Positions 25,362 to 33,403 of a DNA stretch of 64,000 bases are shown here, one piece after another. A program made the position numbers and the translations under genes. The DNA is taken from positions 124,001 to 188,000 of the forward strand of contig JAVJTE010000012.1 of assembly GCA_040219025.1 (NCBI GenBank). The letters run 5' to 3'. Source of the DNA: HT1-32 sp040219025. Its GTDB lineage: Bacteria; Pseudomonadota; Alphaproteobacteria; Rhodospirillales; HT1-32. Position 1 is the first letter of the stretch. Each line of letters opens with the position of its first letter. A model generated the notes under the pieces. That model ran no database searches. It saw nothing but the letters and a program-made list of their open reading frames with translations, and had not been told where the DNA came from.

Positions 25362-26321
25362 ATGACCCTCTCCCCCGACCTTCCGGCACATATCCAGTTC
25401 CAGAATTGTTTTGAAAGTTTTGCCAAGGCCCTGCGGCCCGAGCCGGACCGTTTTCACAGTCTGCTGAAGACTGTTGATGAAGTGGTGCAGCCCCTGCGGC
25501 GGAGTTACTGGCCCGGATGCGCCCCGATCTTCCGGGGCGATCATCTGGTCGTCGGCGCCTTCGGCAAAGGAACGGCCCTGGCCTCGGACCTGGAAGTCGA
25601 TCTGGTTTATCTGCTGCCGGCGGCTGACCGATACCGGTTTCAGAGTGCAGGCAACCCGCAATCCCGGCTGATCAGCGAAATGCGCGATCAGCTGGTCCTG
25701 AACCTGTCGTCGGGTTATGTCCGCTCCGGTCTTGACCGGATAACCGTGGTTTGCGGGGACGCGGATGTGGTTATCCGTCCCGGGTTTGAACATACCGATG
25801 GCGGCTATGAACTGGCGGATTCGTCAAATGGCGGGAACTGGGTGTTTACCAACCCGCTGGCCGAACAGGCATCAATCAGGGTTCTCGACCGTCTCAGCCA
25901 CGGGAAACTGTCAGAAATCATCCTGCTCCTGAAAAGCTGGCGCAATGTAACCGACGCGCCGATTGCCGGTTTTGCCATCGAACTGCTGGCACGCGAATTC
26001 ATTTCCTTCTGGTCCGAAAGCTTTACACCGTCGCGCAAGACCGGACGGATGCTGGCCGAATTCTTTGCCTGGTCGCGGCACCAGACACCCGGCGAGTTTC
26101 AGGCCCCCGGCAATGACAAGCGCGTCCATATCGGAGATGCCTGGCATGCCTGGGCGGAAGCCGCCTACTGGCGGGCGGTCCTTGCTGAACGGCATATGGA
26201 AAATGCCGCTATCGATCTGGCCTGTCTCGAATGGCGTGATGTTCTCGGGCCCGCCTTCCCGACGATCGGTGCCGGCGACCTCAGCCTGAATGACATTTCT
26301 CCGGCTGCCGTGGCGGTCTGA
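25362..26321 (+). CDS. CD-NTase-like (SMODS-type) nucleotidyltransferase
   Basis: The 319-residue protein has the pol-beta nucleotidyltransferase core: VVGAFGKGTALASDLEVDL (residues 63-81) gives the G-x-x-x-G-T loop and the metal ligands E78 and D80. A third carboxylate is D135 in GDADVVIRPGF. A helical part follows with TNPLAEQA, KLSEIILLLKSWR and FAIELLAREF, the arrangement seen in bacterial CD-NTases that make cyclic oligonucleotides in CBASS. The usual Gly-Ser of the first motif is Gly-Ala here. No effector, Cap2/Cap3 or HORMA gene is adjacent. The neighbours are nrdJ, a 73-residue ORF and a RidA gene. A non-defence nucleotide transfer role is possible. Confidence 0.75.
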   Translation: MTLSPDLPAHIQFQNCFESFAKALRPEPDRFHSLLKTVDEVVQPLRRSYWPGCAPIFRGDHLVVGAFGKGTALASDLEVDLVYLLPAADRYRFQSAGNPQSRLISEMRDQLVLNLSSGYVRSGLDRITVVCGDADVVIRPGFEHTDGGYELADSSNGGNWVFTNPLAEQASIRVLDRLSHGKLSEIILLLKSWRNVTDAPIAGFAIELLAREFISFWSESFTPSRKTGRMLAEFFAWSRHQTPGEFQAPGNDKRVHIGDAWHAWAEAAYWRAVLAERHMENAAIDLACLEWRDVLGPAFPTIGAGDLSLNDISPAAVAV

Positions 26322-26395
26322 CCGCCGCTCCCGTCTTGCATCCCGAGCCTGCATGCGCATGATCCCGGGAGTATGAATCATCAGGAGAATGACCG

Positions 26396-26863
26396 ATGTC
26401 CGGTTCCATTGACGCCCGCCTTGCCGAGCTCGGCATTACTCTTCCCGCCGCTGCGGCCCCGGCTGCGAATTATGTGCCCTATGTTATCAGCGGTAATCTG
26501 ATTTTCGTTTCCGGCCAGATTCCGGTGCTTGATGGCAAAATTCAATTTACCGGCAAGGTCGGCGTGGACTGCGAGACCGACCAGGCGATTGCCTCGGCAC
26601 GGCTCTGTGGCCTGAATCTTATTGCCCAGGCACGGGCGGCCTGTGGTGGCGACCTCAACCGCATCAGGCGGGTGGTCAAACTCGGTGGCTTTGTCGCCTG
26701 CAGCGCAGATTTCGCCGATCATCCGAAGGTGATCAACGGAGCTTCCGACCTGATGGCCGAAGTCTTTGGCGACAAGGGCGCGCATTGCCGCTTTGCCGTC
26801 GGCGCACCCTGTCTGCCGCTGAACGTGACAACCGAAGTTGAAGGCATTTTTGAAATCGCCTGA
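26396..26863 (+). CDS. RidA (YjgF/UK114) family protein
   Basis: The 155-residue protein has the trimeric RidA-like fold: LIFVSGQIPV, a Gly-rich GKVGVD segment, LNLIAQARAACGGDLNRI, VKLGGFVACSADF, and the C-terminal GAPCLPLNVTTEVEGIFEIA. RidA proteins hydrolyse reactive 2-aminoacrylate-type enamines released by PLP enzymes. The Arg usually found in the RxxxGV-type motif near the C-terminus is not in its usual sequence, and the GAPCLPLN text points to the longer YjgH/TdcF-like subgroup of about 150 residues. Activity is therefore uncertain. AGGAG lies upstream of ATG 26396. Confidence 0.9.
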   Translation: MSGSIDARLAELGITLPAAAAPAANYVPYVISGNLIFVSGQIPVLDGKIQFTGKVGVDCETDQAIASARLCGLNLIAQARAACGGDLNRIRRVVKLGGFVACSADFADHPKVINGASDLMAEVFGDKGAHCRFAVGAPCLPLNVTTEVEGIFEIA

Positions 26864-26932
26864 CAAATACCCACTGGTCACGGACGGGACAGTCCCCATA
26901 TCCCGTTCATGACCCGTGGAATAACCTGAACA

Positions 26933-28099
26933 ATGCCGGACTCGCCGGACGAAGCCCTCTCCGTTGAAATCGTCAATGATCTCGACCGTCTCGTCGCGGC
27001 GGAATGGGATGCCTGTGCCGGAACCGGAAATCCGTTCCTCAGCCATGCCTTCCTGTCCGCGCTGGAAGACAGCGGCTGCGCCAGTGCCGAACAGGGATGG
27101 ATGCCCTACCATCTCGTTGTCCGCGGTGCCGATGGCAAGCTTGACGCCTGCGCACCGCTCTATGTCAAAGGGCACAGTTACGGCGAGTATATTTTTGACT
27201 GGGGCTGGGCCGATGCCGCCCAGCGGGCGGGGATCAAATATTATCCGAAACTGCAATGTGCCGTGCCCTTCACACCGGCAACCGGCCCCCGTCTGCTGAT
27301 CCGGGACGGTGCCGACCGCCCGCAAATGCAGCGTCTGCTGATTGCCGGCATGATACAGGTGGCGCAGGAGCTGAAACTCTCGTCCCTGCACATCACCTTC
27401 CCGACAAAAGACGAATGGGAGCAATTCGGAAAGTTCGGCCTGCTGCAGCGGGTCGGTCAGCAGTTCCACTGGGAAAACCGCGGCTACAGCTGCTTTGATG
27501 ATTTCCTGGGCGATCTGTCATCACGCAAGCGCAAGTCAATCCGCCGCGAAAGGCGGGATGCCGAGCGCCATGATCTGACGATCCGGACACTGACCGGCGA
27601 CGATCTGAAGCCGCATCACTGGGATGCCTTCTACAAATTCTACCTCGCCACCATCGACAAGAAATGGTCACAGGATTACCTGAACCGGGATTTCTTCCAA
27701 ATTCTGGGCGAGCGCCTGCCGGACCGGGCAGCCCTGATCTATGCTGAAATGGATGGCACACCGGTCGCCGGCGCCCTCAACCTGATTGGATCAGACACGT
27801 TGTTTGGCCGGAACTGGGGCTGCCTTGGTGATTTCCGGTTCCTGCATTTCGAATGCTGTTATTACCGCGCCATCGACTTCGCGATTGAACATGGTCTGAA
27901 ATGGGTCGAGGCCGGGGCGCAGGGCCACCACAAGATCCAGCGCGGCTACCTGCCCCGGAAAACCTATTCCGCCCACTGGATTGCCGATCCCCGGCTGGAG
28001 GGCGCGATTGCTGATTTTGTCCGTCGTGAAGCCTATCAGGTTGAACATGAAATGACCCAGATGGAAGCTGAATACTCACCCTTCCGGCAGGAAAACTGA
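26933..28099 (+). CDS. DUF482 / FemAB-like GNAT-fold acyltransferase
   Basis: The 388-residue protein matches the DUF482 family, related to FemAB aminoacyl- and GNAT acyltransferases. Typical blocks are FLSHAFLSALEDSGC, YVKGHSYGEYIFDWGWADA, YYPKLQCAVPFTP, SSRKRKSIRRERR, HWDAFYKFYLATIDKKW and EAGAQGHHKIQRGYLP. No signal peptide is seen. Substrates of the family are not established; FemAB relatives attach amino acids to cell-wall or other acceptors. The gene follows the RidA gene by 69 bases and converges with the MFS gene. Confidence 0.85.
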   Translation: MPDSPDEALSVEIVNDLDRLVAAEWDACAGTGNPFLSHAFLSALEDSGCASAEQGWMPYHLVVRGADGKLDACAPLYVKGHSYGEYIFDWGWADAAQRAGIKYYPKLQCAVPFTPATGPRLLIRDGADRPQMQRLLIAGMIQVAQELKLSSLHITFPTKDEWEQFGKFGLLQRVGQQFHWENRGYSCFDDFLGDLSSRKRKSIRRERRDAERHDLTIRTLTGDDLKPHHWDAFYKFYLATIDKKWSQDYLNRDFFQILGERLPDRAALIYAEMDGTPVAGALNLIGSDTLFGRNWGCLGDFRFLHFECCYYRAIDFAIEHGLKWVEAGAQGHHKIQRGYLPRKTYSAHWIADPRLEGAIADFVRREAYQVEHEMTQMEAEYSPFRQEN

Positions 28100-28133
28100 C
28101 ACGGCATTCCTGCCGCCGGATGAACAGTCCGGA

Positions 28134-29372
28134 TCAGTCGTCGCCGGTCATGCGGTCAACCTTGCGCAGATCCGGGAACAGCCACCACCAGGCCGCTGTC
28201 ACCCCCAGGGTAACGGCACCACCGATGGCAATGGCCGGCACAACCCCGATGAAATAGGACATTCCCCCGGCCCGGAAATCGCCGAGTTCATTGGAGGCGT
28301 TGATGAAAACCGCATTCACGGCCCCCACCCGCCCGCGCATTTCATCCGGTGTCGCAAGCTGCACCAGTGACGAACGGATATAGATGCTGACCATGTCCGC
28401 CGCGCCGTAAATCGCCAACGCCACCAGCGACAGCCAGAATATCGTCGACAGGCTGAAGACCAGAATTGCCATACCGAAAACTGCCAGCGTGCCGAACATC
28501 AGCAGTCCCATCCGGCCGGGGGCCGGCACCTGCGACAGCAGGATCCCCATGCTCAGGGCACCAACACCGGGCATTGCCCGCATCAGGCCAAGCCCGTCAG
28601 CCCCGACATGCAGTATATCACTGGCAAAGACCGGCAGCATGCCCATGACCCCGCCGAACAGCACGGCGAACAAGTCCATTGAAATGGCACCGAGGATTAT
28701 CTTGTTCTGCCAGACATAGGCAAAACCGCCGAGCACCATTTCAAGATTCACCTTGTTCGCCCGGCGCGACCTGTCGCCCTCAATCCTGATGAATGTCGCG
28801 GCGACGATGGAAATTGCGAAAAAGATGACGACCACAAAAAAGACCCAGTAGCCGATGGACGCAATCAGAATGCCGGACAGGACCGGGCCACCAATCTGCG
28901 ATGCCTTGTTGAACGAACTGTTATAGCCGACGGCATTGGGAAACAGCTTCCGGGGAACCACATTCGGCAGCAGCGCCTGCGAGGTCGGGAAGTAAAATGC
29001 ACGGGCAGAGCCGATCAGAACCAGCAACAGGAAGATTGGCCAGACAACGCCATCCCCGAACATCGCAAGGCAGAACATGGCGATGGATGTCAGCATCTGC
29101 AGAATGCTGCAGACAGCGATAATATTGCGGCGGTTATATCTGTCCGCCACAACCCCGGTCGCCAGAAACAGGACAAACGCCGGTGCAAATTGCGCCAGCC
29201 CGACCAGACCGAGATCAAACGGATCACCAGTCAGATCATAGACCATCCAGCCGACCGCCACGGTCTGCATATGGACAGCCATCGAGTTGGTCGCCCGCTG
29301 GGCAATAAAGGCGATGAAATTGCGCTGCCAGAGATGTTGCGGCGGCGCCGTTTCGGGTGATGAAGGTGTCAG
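28134..29372 (-). CDS. MFS transporter, EntS/DUF894-like, probable CTG start
   Basis: This is a multi-spanning major facilitator protein of up to 412 residues with about 12 hydrophobic segments. The first loop motif is GVVADRYNRRNI, and the C-terminal half repeats the pattern with QLATPDEMRGRVGA. It is similar to the enterobactin-exporter type, but the substrate is unknown. The first ATG (29282) begins inside the first membrane helix. Reading further upstream gives normal family sequence (WQRNFIAFIAQRATNS) as far as an in-frame TGA at 29376. This stretch has no ATG, GTG or TTG. CTG at 29372 has GGAA 8 bases before it and is the best start. Two repeats lie upstream. Confidence 0.8.
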   Translation of the reverse strand: MTPSSPETAPPQHLWQRNFIAFIAQRATNSMAVHMQTVAVGWMVYDLTGDPFDLGLVGLAQFAPAFVLFLATGVVADRYNRRNIIAVCSILQMLTSIAMFCLAMFGDGVVWPIFLLLVLIGSARAFYFPTSQALLPNVVPRKLFPNAVGYNSSFNKASQIGGPVLSGILIASIGYWVFFVVVIFFAISIVAATFIRIEGDRSRRANKVNLEMVLGGFAYVWQNKIILGAISMDLFAVLFGGVMGMLPVFASDILHVGADGLGLMRAMPGVGALSMGILLSQVPAPGRMGLLMFGTLAVFGMAILVFSLSTIFWLSLVALAIYGAADMVSIYIRSSLVQLATPDEMRGRVGAVNAVFINASNELGDFRAGGMSYFIGVVPAIAIGGAVTLGVTAAWWWLFPDLRKVDRMTGDD

Positions 29373-29457
29373 TGGTCAGATTCCGGGGAAGAATATCCAG
29401 ACGCGGACTCTAACCAGTCGCTTGCTATTTCAACAGACTATTCTGACCGTCCGGCCC

Positions 29458-29553
29458 GGCGGTCCGGGAAAGATACCCGGCTCCGCCTTCATGCTTGTGG
29501 TCGTGGCGATCACGCCACGGACAGGCGGTCCGGGAAAGATATCCGGCTCCGCC
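29458..29553. repeat. Two 30-bp near-identical direct repeats flanking a small hairpin
   Basis: The units at 29458-29487 and 29524-29553 are identical except for one base. Each is itself an imperfect palindrome: GGCGG with CCGCC at its ends and CCGGG with CCCGG (or TCCGG) inside. Between them CGTGGCG and CGCCACG (about 29503-29519) form another hairpin. They lie between the end of clpA and the start of the MFS gene, all on the minus strand. They could be a tandem terminator, an RNA-stability element or REP-type repeats. Confidence 0.75.
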
Positions 29554-29584
29554 TGACCGGAACATGCGGTCTGTCAGCTTGTCG

Positions 29585-31921
29585 CTATTTCACGGTTGCC
29601 AGTTCGTCTTTGGCACCCTTGCTGCCCCGGCGGCGTTTCCGCTTGGGCTTCGTGCCATCGGCTTCTGGCTCGGGGAAATCGAAGACCAGCTTGTCTTCCT
29701 TGACCTTGACCCGGATGACACCGCCATCTGCCAACTTGCCGAACAACAGTTCTTCCGCCAGCGGACGCTTGATGTTCTCCTGAATCACCCGGCCAAGCGG
29801 GCGCGCGCCGAAGCTCTTGTCATATCCGCGTTTTGCCAGCCAGTCGCGGGCTTTCGGTGTCAGTTCGATCATCACACCGCGTTCACCCAGCTGGGCTTCA
29901 AGCTGCATGACAAACTTGTCGACGACCTTGCGGACAACCTCGACCGGCAGTGCACCGAACGGAATAACCGCATCAAGCCGGTTGCGGAATTCCGGCGTGA
30001 ACATCCGGTTGATCGCGTCGTCATCTTCCCCGACCCGCTCATCCCGGGCGAAACCGATGGCCGGCTTGGCCATGTCGGCAGCACCGGCATTGGTGGTCAT
30101 GATCAGGATAACGTTCCGGAAGTCGACGGACTTGCCGTTATGATCGGTCAGCTTGCCGTGATCCATAACCTGCAACAGCACATTGAACAGATCCGGATGG
30201 GCCTTCTCAATCTCGTCAAGCAACAGCACGCAATGCGGATGCTGATCAATGGCATCGGTCAGCAGGCCACCCTGGTCAAACCCGACATAGCCCGGGGGTG
30301 CACCGATCAGTCGCGAGACCGAGTGGCGTTCCATATATTCAGACATGTCGAACCGCTTCAGTTCAACGCCCAGCGTCATGGCCAGCTGCCGCGCAACCTC
30401 TGTCTTGCCGACCCCGGTCGGGCCGGAGAACAGATAACTGCCGATCGGCTTCTCCGGCTCCCGCAACCCGGCGCGGGCCAGCTTGATCGCACTGGACAGG
30501 GACTCAATCGCCTTGTCCTGACCGAACACCACCAGCTTGAGATCACGCTCAAGATTCTGGAGTGATTCCCGGTCATTCGTTGAAACCGATTTCGGCGGGA
30601 TACGGGCAATCATCGAGATCACATCCTCGATATCCTTTACCGTCACGGTCTTGCGACGCTTCGATTCCGGCAACAGCATCCGGGCGGCTCCAACCTCGTC
30701 GATCACATCGATCGCCTTGTCCGGCAGTTTCCGGTCGTTGATATACCGGGCTGACAATTCCACCGCAGCCTTGATTGCCGGAGCCGTGTAACGGACCTTG
30801 TGATACTCCTCGTAATACGGCTTCAGCCCGGCAAGAATCTTGATTGCGTCATCCATTGACGGCTCGACGACATCAATTTTCTGAAACCGGCGAACCAGCG
30901 CCCGGTCCTTCTCGAAGTGGTTGCGATATTCCTTGTACGTCGTTGAACCGATACAGCGTATTGCACCGCTTGCCAGTGCCGGCTTCAGCAGGTTCGAGGC
31001 GTCCATGGAGCCACCGGAAGTGGCCCCTGCCCCGATCACTGTATGGATCTCGTCGATAAACAGCACCGCATTCGGCATATCTTCCAGCTCGCGCATCACA
31101 GCCTTCAGACGCTCTTCAAAATCACCCCGGTAGCGGGTGCCCGCCAGCAGGGTACCCATATCCAGTGAGTAGATGACGGCCTCCAGCAGGACTTCCGGCA
31201 CATCACCATTCACGATGCGGCGGGCCAGTCCTTCGGCGATGGCCGTCTTGCCGACGCCGGGATCACCGACATAAAGCGGGTTGTTCTTGGAGCGACGGCA
31301 GAGAATCTGGATCGTCCGGTCGACCTCGGTCTTGCGTCCGATCAGCGGGTCAATCTTGCCGCCTTTCGCCTTCTCGTTGAGATTGACGCAATATTCCGTC
31401 AGTGCTTCCTCGCCCTTCTTCGGCTTGCCGCTGTCCGGCCCGGACTCGTCCTCGGCCCCATGCAGCGGACGCTCCTCGGACTGGCCCGGCACCTTGGCAA
31501 TACCGTGCGAGATATAGTTGGTGGCATCAAGGCGGGTCATGTCCTGACACTGCAGGAAGAAAACCGCATGGCTTTCGCGCTCGGAAAACAGGGCAACCAG
31601 CACATTTGCGCCGGTCACTTCTTCGCGTCCGGACGATTGCACATGAATCGCCGCGCGCTGCACGACACGCTGGAAACTTGCCGTCGGCTTCGGATCGGCA
31701 AGACTGGGAGACACAAGGCCTTTCAGTTCTTCCTCGATGAAATGCTGCAGATCGCCGCGCAATTCCTCAACATCGACATCGCAGGCGCGAAGCACTGACA
31801 GCGCATCCTGATCCTCGGTCAGCGCCAGCAGGAGATGCTCCAGCGTCGCATGCTCGTGATGTGCATCGGTTGCGATGGAAAGGGCGTTATGGAGTGATTT
31901 CTCAAGGTTCCGGGAAAGCAT
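29585..31921 (-). CDS. clpA: ATP-dependent Clp protease ATP-binding subunit ClpA
   Basis: The 778-residue AAA+ unfoldase feeds proteins into ClpP. Residues 1-145 are the Clp N-domain (LHNALSIATDAHHEHATLEHLLLALTED). AAA domain 1 has Walker A GDPGVGKT and Walker B VLFIDEIHT; AAA domain 2 has GPTGVGKT and LLLDEIEKAHPD. The ClpP-contacting loop is near IGFAR, before the C-terminal ClpB_D2 small domain. The tail is basic (KPKRKRRRGSKGA). I chose ATG 31921, which gives the standard MLSRNLEKSLHNAL start; the longer reading would overlap clpS. The gene follows clpS by 4 bases, so both are on one mRNA. Confidence 0.96.
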   Translation of the reverse strand: MLSRNLEKSLHNALSIATDAHHEHATLEHLLLALTEDQDALSVLRACDVDVEELRGDLQHFIEEELKGLVSPSLADPKPTASFQRVVQRAAIHVQSSGREEVTGANVLVALFSERESHAVFFLQCQDMTRLDATNYISHGIAKVPGQSEERPLHGAEDESGPDSGKPKKGEEALTEYCVNLNEKAKGGKIDPLIGRKTEVDRTIQILCRRSKNNPLYVGDPGVGKTAIAEGLARRIVNGDVPEVLLEAVIYSLDMGTLLAGTRYRGDFEERLKAVMRELEDMPNAVLFIDEIHTVIGAGATSGGSMDASNLLKPALASGAIRCIGSTTYKEYRNHFEKDRALVRRFQKIDVVEPSMDDAIKILAGLKPYYEEYHKVRYTAPAIKAAVELSARYINDRKLPDKAIDVIDEVGAARMLLPESKRRKTVTVKDIEDVISMIARIPPKSVSTNDRESLQNLERDLKLVVFGQDKAIESLSSAIKLARAGLREPEKPIGSYLFSGPTGVGKTEVARQLAMTLGVELKRFDMSEYMERHSVSRLIGAPPGYVGFDQGGLLTDAIDQHPHCVLLLDEIEKAHPDLFNVLLQVMDHGKLTDHNGKSVDFRNVILIMTTNAGAADMAKPAIGFARDERVGEDDDAINRMFTPEFRNRLDAVIPFGALPVEVVRKVVDKFVMQLEAQLGERGVMIELTPKARDWLAKRGYDKSFGARPLGRVIQENIKRPLAEELLFGKLADGGVIRVKVKEDKLVFDFPEPEADGTKPKRKRRRGSKGAKDELATVK

Positions 31922-31925
31922 GGGA

Positions 31926-32273
31926 TCATCCGTCCTTTTCGATTGTACATTGCAGAGGATGCTGGTGCTGACGGGCAGCATCCATCACCTGGGCAACTTT
32001 TGTTTCGGCGATTTCGTAAGTGAACACACCGCAGATACCAACACCCCGCTGGTGGACATGCAGCATGATCCGGGTCGCCTCTTCCCTGGATTTTCCAAAG
32101 AACGTTTCAAGCACCATGACGACGAACTCCATGGGAGTGTAATCGTCATTCAGCATAAGAACCTTGTACATCGACGGCTTCTTTGTTTTCGGCCGTGTCT
32201 TTACAACGATCCCGGTCTGCTGATCGTTGTCATCGTCGGAAAGTCGTTCGCCGAGAAAATGTGGCGTCGTCAT
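31926..32273 (-). CDS. clpS: ATP-dependent Clp protease adaptor ClpS
   Basis: The 115-residue adaptor binds proteins with bulky N-terminal residues and hands them to ClpA. The N-degron pocket is marked by LNDDYTPMEFVVMVL, followed by MLHVHQRGVGICGVF and YEIAETK. The N-terminal 30 residues are flexible and charged, as expected for the extension that engages the ClpA pore. It is the first gene of a two-gene unit with clpA. Its upstream side is the 186-base gap that contains the phasin terminator. The aat gene upstream supplies the matching tagging step. Confidence 0.95.
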   Translation of the reverse strand: MTTPHFLGERLSDDDNDQQTGIVVKTRPKTKKPSMYKVLMLNDDYTPMEFVVMVLETFFGKSREEATRIMLHVHQRGVGICGVFTYEIAETKVAQVMDAARQHQHPLQCTIEKDG

Positions 32274-32401
32274 TCTGATTCCTGATTTTAGTGTTACGGG
32301 ATACCCCCGGGTGACGTCTCTCTATCCATATTGGTCGATTTAGCCTCAAGAAAAGGCCCTGATGTACAGCTTGCCAGAATGCAGGGCAGTGGCAAACGAA
32401 G

Positions 32402-32431
32402 AAGGCCGCAGAGTGGTTCCCCTGCGGCCTT
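32402..32431. terminator. Bidirectional-looking terminator downstream of the phasin gene
   Basis: AAGGCCGCAG (32402-32411) pairs with CTGCGGCCTT (32422-32431) around a 10-base loop. On the plus strand it is followed by TATTTTA, and on the minus strand by CTTCGTTT. The phasin gene ends 29 bases before it on the minus strand. Confidence 0.75.
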
Positions 32432-32459
32432 TATTTTACGCTATGCCTCTGAATCAGGT

Positions 32460-33185
32460 TCAGCCGGGAAACCTGTCCTGCAGGGTCCGGGTGAGGGATC
32501 TGACCTGTTCTTCGACCGGCGCGGAAACCCGTCCGACAAGTTCATTGCCCGTTCCCAGTGCCTTGAGACTGGCCGCCATCCACGACTCAAACCCGGCTTC
32601 AAGGAACTTCGTATTCACCGAATAGAGTTCGCTCAGGTCTTTGACATTTCTGACCGCTTCGAAATGGCGGACACTGCGATTCATACCACCCGATACAAGC
32701 GCGCTGATCGTCTCGTTCAGCCGGACAGTAGCATTGGTCATTTCGGAATTAATCGCTTCGGCTGTCCCGAACGGCGATACCGTTTCAGGAACCTGCCTTG
32801 CCCGTGCAGCCGGCTTTACAGCCGGGCTCTCCGGCCTGGCTTCAACCGGCTTTGCCGCTTTCCGAGGCTTCGGTGCCTTCGCTCTGGCGGCAACCTTCGG
32901 CTTCTTTGCCGCCGCAGGCTTGCGCTTTACAGCCGCCGGAGACTTCGCCTTCACCGCAGCAGGTTTCGCAGCGACCGGAGCATCAGCAGGCTTTGCCTCA
33001 ACAGGAGCTGCCGGGGACGGTTTTACCTGGGACACTTCCGGCTTTTTCTCAACGGGTGTGTCGACGGTCTCCGCCGCAGTCTTTACCGGTGCGGTTTTTT
33101 CGGGTGCAACAGGTGCCGCCGACGGTTTTGCCGTCTCGGCCTTCGCCACTGATGCAGCGGATGTGACTGTTTTCTCGGTAGCCAT
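32460..33185 (-). CDS. Phasin-family protein with a long Ala/Lys/Pro-rich N-terminal tail
   Basis: Phasins coat polyhydroxyalkanoate granules. This 241-residue protein has a phasin-like helical domain at about residues 155-240 (SEMTNATVRLNETISALVS, NVKDLSELYSVNTKFLEAG). The first 150 residues are low-complexity, with many Ala-Lys-Pro steps such as AAAKKPK and KAPKPRKAAKP. Such tails resemble histone H1 and occur in DNA-binding phasins like PhaF, though there at the C-terminus. I chose ATG 33185, which has an AGGTG site; an upstream in-frame start at 33242 lacks one. No PHA synthase gene lies in the window. The gene is divergent from dacA. Confidence 0.82.
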   Translation of the reverse strand: MATEKTVTSAASVAKAETAKPSAAPVAPEKTAPVKTAAETVDTPVEKKPEVSQVKPSPAAPVEAKPADAPVAAKPAAVKAKSPAAVKRKPAAAKKPKVAARAKAPKPRKAAKPVEARPESPAVKPAARARQVPETVSPFGTAEAINSEMTNATVRLNETISALVSGGMNRSVRHFEAVRNVKDLSELYSVNTKFLEAGFESWMAASLKALGTGNELVGRVSAPVEEQVRSLTRTLQDRFPG

Positions 33186-33297
33186 TGTTTCACCTTCAGA
33201 ATCTGAAATATTGCAATGCAACAAAAATACCGCATCGCACAATCAGATGTCAAACGAATGACAAACGGCTCTGAAACCGCTGATTTTCCGAAAAATT

Positions 33298-33312
33298 TTA
33301 ATCACACATTAA
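33298..33312 (+). promoter_or_regulatory. Consensus CtrA-binding site between phasin gene and dacA
   Basis: TTAA at 33298-33301, seven bases, then TTAA at 33309-33312 is an exact match to the TTAA-N7-TTAA box of the alphaproteobacterial regulator CtrA. It lies 92 bases upstream of dacA and 113 bases upstream of the phasin start. TTTAATCAC, which includes the first half-site, recurs at 33353-33361. Confidence 0.5.
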
Positions 33313-33403
33313 GGCCATCACGATAGACAGGTAGCCGTCGGGTTCGTTAGACTTTAATCACCCGGCGCGGCGACGGGTTCGGATAACAAGGGGTTTAGCG
33401 ACG

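Noticed and set aside
25063..25365. Alternative 100-codon frame across the nrdJ stop and the small ORF
   Set aside because: It overlaps nrdJ, has Ser/Arg/Pro-rich text, and the frame starting at 25134 fits the spacing to the next gene better.
26864..26932. Partial inverted repeats before the DUF482 gene
   Set aside because: The arms are short and imperfect, so they do not support a terminator or operator call.
26381..27469. A 362-codon minus-strand frame opposite the RidA and DUF482 genes
   Set aside because: Both plus-strand genes have clear family motifs and ribosome-binding sites; the antisense text has none.
29495..30565. A 356-codon plus-strand frame antisense to clpA
   Set aside because: clpA is unambiguous; the antisense text has no recognisable domain and covers the conserved AAA core.
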